NCBI GenBank assembly: GCA_963921935.1
Contig: OY998181.1
Location: 117,262,957-117,326,956, forward strand
Origin: Galeruca laticollis
Taxonomy: Eukaryota > Arthropoda > Insecta > Coleoptera > Chrysomelidae
Direction: 5' to 3'
Length of the DNA: 64,000 bases
Position numbers and translations under genes: made by a program. Within the stretch, counting starts at the first letter, position 1; each line of letters opens with the position of its first letter. Shown piece by piece: positions 13,501 to 25,500 of the stretch. The notes under the pieces were generated by a model that saw nothing but the letters and a program-made list of their open reading frames with translations, had not been told where the DNA came from and searched no databases.

Positions 13501-16500
13501 TTCATGTGGTTGTTAACTATACTCTCTGAGTAGCGCATTGCTATATTTTATTATTTTGAAAAAATTGTTGCATGGTTTTTGATAAGCGGTTATTTGTTTG
13601 TTCTGGCTATGATGACATTATTGATGTGCAATTTAATTTGCAAATGAAAAGACAGGAGAATTTTTAAAGTCGCTTGTAAATTTTTGTTAGTTAGCGAATT
13701 ATATAGTATTTTTAATTTTTGTCTATTTTCTCTTGGCGTTGATGTCTGAATTTTATGTTAATATTTACTCGAATTAAGACAAATATAGTTGAATACATTT
13801 TTTTTACTTATGATGAACGCAATTTGGCATGATTTAATAATATTAACTGTGATTTTCTATTTTTTTAGAGCCAGATTACTAGAAGAGTTAAGTGATGTTG
13901 AAGATTCTTTGGATCCGAGCAGATCACCCAAGATAGATCTCCAATAGAAGTAACTACTTCTAGTCATTAATAACATTTCAAAAACTTTGTATGCAATGGT
14001 TGCCACAAACCAGAGGTCAGTTGGTGAAGCTTTTCATTCCAGTTGCCCACTGTCAAAAGCTCGATCAGACAAGGATGCTTCTTTAGTGGAATGAGAATTT
14101 GTGAAACCTCAAGAAAGAGCTCCATCGTGTGATGGAACAATTATTTCAGCCCATTGTCTTCATTGGGATCTATTTACACTACTTACATACAAGGATCTGA
14201 CTTGCATATCTTTGTGCCAACTATTTTTTCACAACTTACACTGATAAGAATGTTACCCAAATTCCGGAATATGGAAAAAGGGAGTGTTTGAATATTTGCA
14301 ATTACAATATTGAAATAACAGAAGTAATTGATCAATTGATGTTAGTCACAGAAAAAATATCTTCTGGTCCTGACAGAATTCCTCCACATTTCATGAAAAA
14401 TGTGTATTCTAGCTGGAAAAACCCCTTCAAACAATTTCCAATATCTCCCCATCATCGGGAACATTTCCTATGTTTTGGAAACAAAGTCCAATCCACAAAT
14501 CTGGAACTAGAGATGACATAAAGAATTATCGTCCTGTGTGTAAGCAATCTGAAATCCCCAAATTACTCGACTGTCTGATTACTAAGAAACTTACTCATGA
14601 CACCAGGAACATAAATAATGAAAACCAGCATGGCTTCACCTCAGGAAGATCCACCAACACAAATTTACTTACTTATCATCATTTTCTTTTGAACAGTTTA
14701 GAGGAAAGGCACCAGGTTGACTCTATGTATACTGACTTTTCAAAAGCATTTGATTGCGTATCAACATTTTCCTTTGAACAGTTTAGAGGAAAGGCACCAG
14801 GTTGACTCCCATCTATACTGACTTTTCAAAAGCATTTGATAGAGTCAATCATGACCATGTAATTGCAAAATTCTCTGTGTTAGTCATTGACAGTACCTTT
14901 TTCAACTGGATCGGATCTTATTTGAGAAATAGGACTCAATGTGTCAAATATGCTGCTTTTGTGACATCAGAAATCTCGGTAACATCTGTCGTTCCCAAGG
15001 ATCCCATATGAGTCCACTACTTTTTTTGTTATTTGTTAATGATATATCAGAATTAATAAAACACAGCTGCCACTTGATGTTTGCTGATCACTTCAAACTC
15101 TATAGGATCATTGACTATGTCTGGGATGCTGAACTGTTGCAAATAGATTTGAGCAGTTTGTCCCATTGGTGCGATATAAATATGCTTCATCTTAATATAA
15201 ACAAATGTTATCAAATCACATTTTAGAGAATTATGAATCCAATTCAATACTCTTACCAAGTGAAAAATGTGAATTTGTCAGTAGCTGATAAGTGTTTGAG
15301 ATCTTGACATATTATTTGATTCCAAAGTTACATATTTAAGACACATATTAATAACATTGTTTCGAAATCATTTAAATTATTGGGCTTCATTGCAATATCT
15401 TCAGATAAATTTTCCCTTTGCACTTCTAAAATATTATACTGCTCTTTCGTTCGATTAGTTATTGAACATAATTGTATCCATTTTAACAGATGGATATTAA
15501 TAGAATTGAGAAAGTCCAAAATAAATATTTAAGGTCATGTGCATTCAAACTTGGATATCAGAGGAGAAACTATGAATATTCCGACATTTTGAATTTATCA
15601 AGTCTGGAACATCAAAGAGCTGAGATTGATTTGAGATTCCTGCACAAAGTTGTAAATGGAGCTATAATAAGTTGTCCAAATTTAATTGAACTATTTAAAT
15701 TTAATGTTAATCCCAGAAGAACAAGTATTCCATAACTACGGCCGAAATGAGTCAATTACAAGAGTAGTTTAAATGGCAAATAAAAATTGTGAAATAAATG
15801 ATTTATTCGAAGCGTCCACATATTTATTCAAAAATCAAATGAGGCACATTAATTTGTTGTAATTTAGTTTTAGTTGATTATGATTGTATTTGTTGATAAG
15901 GTAACTTAAACATTGTCATTTAAATATTTATGTTTTTTGTAAATTGGCGTGTCCGTATATACATCAATAAATAAATAATAGTAATACTACTTCTGGTCAT
16001 TAGTAACATTTGAAAATTTTTGGATGCAATGGTTGGTACAAAACAAAGGTCAGTTGGTGCTTTTACAGGTTTGTCAATCATTAAGACGGGTATCAACTTC
16101 AACTGTACAGGATAAGTGAAATCTTAACATATATTACTGAACATTGTAGTTATTTGCATCGAAAAATGAATTTGAACTATGAAAATGCGTTTGAGAGATA
16201 GTAATGGTGCTACTATTAAGAAGTATAGACGTAAACCAAAATATGATATCTCAGCCATAAAATATACCTTTTAATCACTTACCGTTTAAATCTGTATTTT
16301 GTGGAGTAAGTCCGATTTTCCGTGTGGCCAGTCATATGGCGTGAAAGATGTCTGGGATTTGAAAAACCTTTTCCACATTCAATACATTTATGAGGTAGTT
16401 CTCCATCCTCGTGGGTTAATAAATGACGCTCGTAGTTGGATTTGATAACAAAACCTTTGCCACATTTCATGCACCTACAAATAATTATGTTTTAAAATAC

Positions 16501-19500
16501 GGAGTTTTTGATTGTGTAATAAATGCGAAAAACACATGAATATATTATTGTACAAAAATTCGGAACACTCGGTAAATACAAAATTTAATTTAATTAATAT
16601 GAAACTAGAATACGACCCACATATTGTTTAACAAAATCTTTACAAAGTCAAAACAGAATAAAAAAATAAAACATTTACTGGGTCAAACCAAAACAAAGTT
16701 GTTTAAAAAAATATCATTATTTCGATAACAAAAAGTCTGCACGCTTCAAAAACAAAGAAAAACTGCAACTCGAAAAACAAAAACATCTCACACCCAAAGT
16801 CGGGTGATGGAAAAAAACAAAAAGAAAGAACGGCTCAGGACTCGGGAGAGTACGGGTCGTACACGCGAAGGGAAAGGCTTTCCCCGAGTACGAGAGTATA
16901 GTGTTTTAGTGTTGGTGATACCCGAGGTAAAAATTTCTCCGTTGTGTCAGGGCGTAATAGGAATACTTGGTGATTCCTTGACAGTGAAGTCTGTCCCCCA
17001 GTATCAGAGCACAAACCGGTGGAATTTCCCTCGACGCTATCACTAAATCATCCTAACACGTCTCGGCAAATTTCGCATTTTCGGGGCAGCGACCCAGTTA
17101 GAGATACAGACGCAGTTCCTGCAGAATATAAAAAGGGAAGTTATTCTACCGTAAGTTTTTGAACAAAAGTATTATTTTATTTAATAACGTATATTTTTGT
17201 GAATAAGACCAGATTTACCGCGTGTCTCGAGGGTTTAGAGAATTTAAGGATTTAAACGGGCATGTTAAAGCTTGATTTGAGGATCGTAGAAGTTTTCTTA
17301 CGTTATTATTGTCTCATTTTTTTTTACACAGAGTATCTTTTGGTTCGTGTGGTAGATAAGAGGAGAGCGAGAGCAATCGAGAAATAACAGAGTTGAATTT
17401 AGTTTTAAGCCAGAGCGAATTGGTTTTTCCGTTTTAATCAGGGACCATTTGATATATAACAAAAGAAAACCATATTTTGGTTAAATTCCATTTCACATTT
17501 ATTTCAAGGTGATAGACAACCTTGGGGCTTATAAAAGCTGACACCGAAAAATTTGTACTATTTTGTAATGTTATAACATAAGAATCTTGTTTCACTACGA
17601 AAATATCCACTTTAAATGCCGTCATACTCCAAGGCCGTTGGTGATAAAGCACACGTAAACTAAAAAATTCGCTTGGGGGTCACAAGGTAATTGGCCTATG
17701 TTTATTTGTTTACTGAATCGAATGCGACCCAGCTAACTGGAAATTCTAGACAGAAAAATATAAAAAGGAAAGCACTTGGCCCCTCGGGCTTCTTTCTATT
17801 TTTCCTTTCTCTCTCTTTTCTCATTTACCATCCTACTAATATTATACGCGGAGTCCGAAATTTATTATTTTGTGAGTAATTCCGGCGTATACCGGAGAAC
17901 CGGATAAATATCTATAATTACTAGTTGAGAGATTTATATCAGGGTACGTCTAATGTTTATTTTATATATATTATAGTTGCTACTTCAGTGCGTAGACAGA
18001 TTTCGTTAAGTTGTAAATTTAATTTTGACGCACGCATTATTATAAGTACAGTATTTTGACAAATGTATATATGATTGGTCTGTTTTTTTTTCATATAGCT
18101 ATTATATACGATTAGTTACATACGCTGTGTGGTGTTTACCATAAGTTTTATTTATCACCCTATCCCTCAACCCGTACTTCCCCGGGAGGGTGTACATACG
18201 TTGGAAAAAGGGGGCCGATTGCCGAGAACAAACCCTATCCTGGCAAGGAGATTATTCCGCTTTAAGCCCAGGCGTACCTAGCTCAGAAGTCGGACTGGAT
18301 GTGCCTTACCCGCTCGGATTGCACAGAATTTCATTGGAGAGGAGGTATTACTCAGTGACAAAAATAAGAAGGGTAACGAGGATTTATTAGAATAGCCCTT
18401 AGGTGCCCTAGAAGTTATTAGAATGGTGACAGCGGTTTCCCGATATAGGGTTGTTTAAACTTGGTTTCAAAGCGGTTTCCCGATATAGGGTTGGTTAAAC
18501 TTGGTTTCAAAGCGGTTTCCCGATATAGGGTTGTGTAAATTTATTTTCATAGAGTTTTCCCGACATAGAGTTGATAAAGTATCTTCACAGCGGATCCAAG
18601 GACAGGATTAACTACTTAGTCTTCGTAGCGGTCTTCCAATAAAGGGTTGTAGGTCAGCAGGGACGATAAATCTTCACGCAAGGGATTCCTGTCAGGCCAA
18701 GATTATATGCCAATCTTGCTACAGCACAAGAGAATACAGGGAACGGTGAAGCTGTACGGTCTGTAACCGGAGGCTGCGAAAGGCAGTAAACAAGGCATAC
18801 AGGAGGGAAAAGGCTAGGAAAAATCGAGAATAAGCCATACTATCCCACCATCAGCTCAGCTAACATCAGGTACGTTAGTCGTCAAGCAGCAGGCAAATAG
18901 AAGGTTGAATCAAATTAGTCGTGGTCTACTACGTCGTCTCATAAGTGTTCCATTGTATCTATTTTTTTTTTTCCTTCTCGTTTGGGGTTCGCTAGAATAA
19001 ACCACAGTCGGTGAAACGAGGTAAATTAAAATTTTACAAAGGGGGAAGTTAACCCATCCCTAAGAATCCTACCCGTGCACCAAAAACTATCCATTTCAGG
19101 CGTCGTAGAAGCCAGAAAGGTAGGTGTAATATAGGTAAACATTGAAAAATTGTTCATTTAATAAAGATAAAATATAACTAAACCAACAAGATGCCGCTCG
19201 ACTCACAAAATAGGTTAGGTACAGGCGGTCAAGGGACTTCAGACACAATGGGAGACGCAAGCAACATGCCACCCATATTGAGGGTAGCACAGGCGCAACC
19301 ATTGGGGGTGATAGCGGCGACGTTAACAGATTTCACAGGTCGAGATGCAGCTAAATATATTGAGAAACTAGAACTAAGGGCTAAACTAGACGGATGGACG
19401 GAATCGGAAACTTTAACATTATTGAAATTTAAACTTGCGGGATCGGCATACGATTTTTTCAAGGCGGATCCTAGGTTAGACACGGTATCATACTCAGAAT

Positions 19501-22500
19501 TCAGAGAAAAATTACTACGGAAATTTGTACCAAAAAAATCAATAGCAGACTGGTGGATGCAATTGATGCAATGCTATCAAAGACACGATGAGGATGTGGC
19601 GTCGTTCTGCACCAGACTGAAATTAATCGGGAACAAGATACTAGAAGAGGATATAAAGGGCGCAAGCAGGGAACAAATACCAAACATACAAAAAAAACAT
19701 AATTCGGTATTAATAAACCAATTCAAAGTAGGGTTGAGAAAAGATTTATTAAGGGAGGTAGGTTTTTACATTCTACACAAAGACGACATGACACTAGAAG
19801 AAGCAGAAGAAATAGTTAATTGTCAAGAAACGGCGGTAACCATGACAAGCGGCAGGAACAGTAGCCAGAAAGTCGCATTTACGAGAGGACAACTGAGGTG
19901 CACAACATGCGGCAGGTCAAATCACACTACGGAAGAATGTAGGCAGAACGCAAAATGTTTATTCTGTGGCAAACAAGGACATTGGATGGCAAATTGCAGG
20001 ACGAAGGAAGCAGAAGAAACAAAAAGGGAAATAAGATGCCAAAACTGTAAAAAACAAGGACATTGGGCATCAAATTGTAGAGAAAAAGGGAACGAACAAA
20101 CAATGACATGTTATTACTGTGGAAAGCAAGGACATTGGCTAAAAGAATGTAGAAAGAGAATGTTCGACGAGGCGAACAACCAGAATAAAACAACCGCGAA
20201 GTACGAGAGGTACAACGACGGAAAGGCAAATCAATGGAAAGCGGACAAGACGAGGTATCACAGAGAGAACCAAGAAACACAACAAAGAAACCATAGAGAA
20301 TATGGTAGACACAGCAACCAAAAGGAAGAATATCATAAACAAGAAACTCAAAGAAGGTCGCAACAAAATAATTTTGGGAACTACGAGAGAAGTAGACACC
20401 AAACGAACGAGGATACAAGGGGTCACTCTGCAGAAAGAGGACACACGAGTAAGAAAGAATGGACGAAACATTTAAACTAGTAAGGACCACAGTTAGTCCC
20501 CGGACCAGTGGCCGAGTGAATTTAACAGGGGAAACAGATTTAAACAAACCACAATGGAAAGAACCAAACCGGAAAAATAGGAATGATTATAATCCAAGGA
20601 TAACAAACAAAGAAATAGGAAAAACAATGTATCACAACGAATCAATGTCGGAAACAAACGAGGACGCCCCATACATAGTAATGCTAAGAGTAAATGGCAT
20701 AAACAGACCCTGCATGATAGACACAGGTGGAGCGTACTCATTGGTAAACCGGTCAATAATCGCAGATTGGGAATTAGACACAAGAATTATAGAGGAATTA
20801 ACTCTGAAAGGGATAACAGGACACACAATACAATTGTATGGATCAACGAAACTAGCAATAAGCGCAAATGGGATGAATTACAACATTTACGCAAAAGCCA
20901 TTGCAGCAGAAGACGAAATAATGGGAGAAATACCAGTTCTTTTAGGAAGAGATTTTCTAGAAGAACAAAAAGCAATCATATCATATAAAGGAGAACCTTC
21001 ATTAGAAATATGGGAAAGAAGAATACCGTTAATAAACGCAAAACAAGTGGAAAACACTATAGATAACGGTGAAATCACCGAAGCAAATGAACAAGTGGCA
21101 ACAATAAAGAAAAAAACAGAAACTACAGAAGCGAACAAGTGGCAACAATGGCTAGGAATAGTGAAAACAATGTACAAAAGGAAGGACCCAGAACAGAAAA
21201 AAATCGAGAAAAAAACGGAAAGTCAACAGCAAGAGCAGAGATATCAAACGCAGTGTAAACAAACAAACAAAAACAAAACGGCAACAGAGACCAATATAGA
21301 GAACTATACAGAGTGGAACGAAGAAATTAATCGAAAGAAAAACATAAGTCAGGAAATGAAAAATAATGAAGAAGGACAACAAAACACAGAACGAAAAAAG
21401 GATAGAGTGGAATCAAAAACAGAAGAAAAGAACGAAGAATTAAAAGAAACAATAACTAATAGAAATTCTACAGATGTGTACATAGAAAATAGCATAACTA
21501 TACCAGCACTAACCGAAGTTCACACAATTGGGACGCTAAAACATACGATAAGAGGAAATACTATTGCATGCGAAACACAACAAAAAGGACAACAGGCAAT
21601 AAGACTAGCAAACAGCATAGCAAATAACGGAAAAAAGATTCCTATCAGGATAATAAACACGTCAGCACAAGAAATATGTCTAACAAAAGGAACTAAACTA
21701 GGAAAAGCATACGAATGTACAGAGGACACAGTGCCACAAACGAAAATACAGGACACGATCAGGAAGTTTGACACCAAAACAGATGTATGGATCAGAAAAA
21801 ATTTTGAACTAGGACATATAGATACAAAGTATAAGGAAGAATTAATAAAGTTAATACAAAAGTACCATCACTTATTCACGGACGACGATGAAATAATAAC
21901 AAGCACCACAAAAGTGAAGCACCATATAACCATAGAAACGGGCTGCCAACCAATATGCAAAGCGCCATACAGGATCCCATACTATCAAAGAGAAGTGCTA
22001 CAAAAAGAAATAGACAGGCTACTAGAAGCCAAAGTAATCAGGACATCATCCAGCCCATGGTCAGCGCCAGTCGTACTAGTGGTAAAACAAACTCCAGAAG
22101 GAGAAGAAAAAGTGAGAATGTGCATAGACTACAGAGGACTAAATGCGGTAACAAAAAAATAATATTATCCGTTACCAAACATATCAGATCTACTACAAGG
22201 CTACAAAGCAGGAGGAGAAACACTGTTCTCAGTAATTGATGTAGCAGAAGCTTACCACCAAGTAGATATGAACGAAGAAGATATTCCACTAACGGGATTT
22301 AGCACATATCAAGGGCACTACGAATACACCAAAATGCCATTCGGATTGGTGAATGCCCCAGCAACATTCCAAAGATTCATGAACGCAACTTTAAGAGGAT
22401 TAACGGGAATAAAATGCATGGTTTACTTGGATGACATAATAATATTTAACTACACAGGGAAAAAGGACCACTTACAAAAATTAGAAGAAGTATTCAATAG

Positions 22501-25500
22501 ATTAACAGAGGCAAACATTAAACTGAAACCAAAGAAATGCAATTTTATGTTGAAGAAAGTGAAATATTTAGGACATATCATTTCACAAGAAGGAGTAGCT
22601 CCAGATCCACAAAAATTGGAGGCGGTACACAAATATCCCCTACCAAAGAACGTAAAAGGAGTAAGAGGTTTCTTAGGAATAGTAAATTGGTACAGACGAT
22701 TCATACCAAACATAACCGAACTAGCAGCACCATTAGTAAATCTAACCAAAAAAGACACACCATTCAAAATAACAGAGGAAGTAATTAAGGCAATGGACCA
22801 ACTAAAAGAATCACTAACGTCAGACAAAGTTCTAATCTTCCCAGACTTCTCGAAACCATTCATATTATCGACAGATGCATCGAACATAGGTGTAGGAGCA
22901 ATATTAAGTCAAATAAGGGACGGTAGAGAAAGACCAATAGCGTATGCAAGTAGGACACTAAGCAGAGCAGAAACAAACTATTCAACGACTGAAAAAGAAC
23001 TTCTAGGAGTGATTTTCGGCATTAAAACATTCAGATGCTACATCTACGGGACAAAATTCACAATCATCACAGATCACAGAGCATTAAAATGGGTACTTAC
23101 ACTGAAAGATCCAAATTCAAGACTAACACGATGGGCCTTAACCTTAGCAGAATACAATTTCGAAGTAATCCACAGAGTAGGAAGGAAACACGGAAACGCA
23201 GACGCACTAAGCAGAATGTACGACAAAACGTGCAACTACGTTGAAACATCATACGAAGATTACTTAAAATACATAACGGAAAACGAAGTACCAACAAAAG
23301 ACAAAATACTAGAGAAAGACGGAAAATTAGTAGCTATACACGAGGAACAATCAATAGTACTATTTACAGCCAAAAACAAACCAAACCAAGATCCACTAAT
23401 AAAAGAAATTGAAACCACATATAATTTACCAGACGTCACACAGAATCGAATAGAAGAAATTAGAGAATGGGACACGATCGACACAAAATTCTACATAGGG
23501 GTAAACAGAACAACGGCAAAGGAGGAAACATCTTACGAAATTATGTGGAACATTATACAACAGCTAAGGACACTATGCGAAGAAAACAAAGAGGAGAGCA
23601 TAACCTTCATCGCAAGCAAAGAACAAATTCCAGGACTATGTTGGAACGAAATTACTAAAATGATCCAATTTACATTTTACGGAACACCCACCAAAATAAT
23701 CGTTTTACGACCAGACAATACAGGGGAAACAAGGAAAATCTACGCAATAGAAACAGAAGAAGATTGGGAACCAATATGGGACAAAGACAGGCTGAAAATA
23801 GCACAGAAACGAGACGAATTCTGCAACAGCACAATACAACAAATGGAAAAGGATGACGAGACAAAAAGAAGATACTACATCGACAAGGAGGGGATTCTAT
23901 ATAGACAAGAACAGGAAGAACATAGAGATAAACTGGTAATACCGAGAAGCTACATCACCAAAGTGATAGAAGACTTTCACGACTCGCCGATATATTGCCA
24001 TCAAGGACAACAGAAAACATTAGTGGCAATAAAGAGGCGTTGCTTCTGGCCAACGATGAGAACAGACGTAATAAACTACTGCAAACAATGCGACGCATGC
24101 AACAGACGAAAGACGTCACCTCACTTCAAGAAAGCTCCATTGCAAAGATTTACAAAAGTCACGGAACCATGGGAGATAACCTCTATGGATATAGTGGGCC
24201 CTCTACCAACATCAAACGAAGGGAACAAATACCTGCTAACATTTCAAGACCACTTTACCAAATACTGTGAAGCAATTCCGTTACCAAATCAGAAAGCAGA
24301 TACAGTAGCTAAAGCATTCGTAGAGCAAATAATAGCAAGACACGGAACACCCCAGAAATTATTAACAGACAGAGGAACAAACTTCATGTCGGAATTAATG
24401 CAAGAAACATGCAAACTATTGAACATAAAAAGACTACACACGGCAAGTTACGCGCCCACGACAAACGGTCAAATAGAAAGATTACACAGAGTGCTGAAAG
24501 ACATGTTAGCACACTACATAGCACCAGATCAAAGAGATTGGGACAAATGGATACCCTACGTACTAATGGCATACAGAGGAAGCGTACACACTTCAACAGG
24601 ATACAGCCCATATTTCCTACTACACGGAAGAGACCAAACATTACCATTTGAAAAATTCATAACCCCGAAGAGAATCAAATACGACACCGACAACAATTAT
24701 GTGTCAGAATTAGAAGCTAGATTAAGTCAAGTATACAAGACAGCATTAAAAAACACGGAGAAAGCAAAAGAAGAAAGGATAGCCAGATATAACGAAAAAA
24801 CGGCACTAAGAGAATTCGCACCAGGAGATTTAGTATATCTACTCGACGTAAGCACAAAAGTAGGTAAATCAAAGAAGTTACAGAACCAATGGACAGGACC
24901 GTTTGAAGTAAAAGAAAAGGTAGGACCGGTTACATACCAAATCTTGTCACAAAAAGGGAAGAAGGCACAAATAGTACACATCAACAGATTAAAAACATAC
25001 CACGGAAACATAGAGGACAAGGAACATAAGATACTACAAGATATAGATGACTCGGAAAGTATAGAAGAGGTAGAAGAAATACACGAGCAAGAAGAAAACG
25101 AAGTAGTTCCAGAAAAGGTAGCAGCACTACCATTCTGGTCAATGAACGAGAATCCACAACCACCAAAATCCAAACCATCAGCTCAAGGCAAACATAAAAG
25201 GAATAAAACAGAACAGAGACCACACGTTTCACTACGACCACCACCGGAGATAAGACGCTCTGCCAGAGTGAGAAACAGGATACAAAGTGCACCCAGTTAC
25301 ACAAAAACATTTAACGCCGAAAGGAAATTAAAAAAAAAGACCGGACTGAAACAGACGGGCTACTACAAATTACTAAGACAGACGAATAACCATAAAAACA
25401 ACAAGACCAAAATAAGTACTAGATGGATAGCGATGAGCTAAGAAATAACTATTTATCATACAAGTATATATCAATTTATATTATTAATTCATACAGAGTT

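Noticed and set aside
17151..17156. GTAAGT in the LTR as the major splice donor
   Set aside because: It lies only about 20 nt after the first TATA box, likely upstream of or at the transcription start, and would be lost from the RNA.
17434..18390. Open frames of 60-72 codons in the LTR, repeated at 29426-30382
   Set aside because: They occur only because the LTR is duplicated. None shows a domain, and LTR sequence is regulatory.
18431..18660. Regular repeats considered as a CRISPR array
   Set aside because: The 40-bp units are contiguous, without unique spacers, and lie in a retrotransposon leader of an insect genome.
19927..20547. 206-codon minus-strand frame rich in F, L, S and C
   Set aside because: It is the complement of A-rich gag and pol; such hydrophobic antisense frames run along the entire element.
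22153..22159. A AAA AAA heptamer just before the pol stop, as a possible frameshift site
   Set aside because: Slippage here would leave the pol frame, which continues in phase after the stop, so it would not rescue pol.
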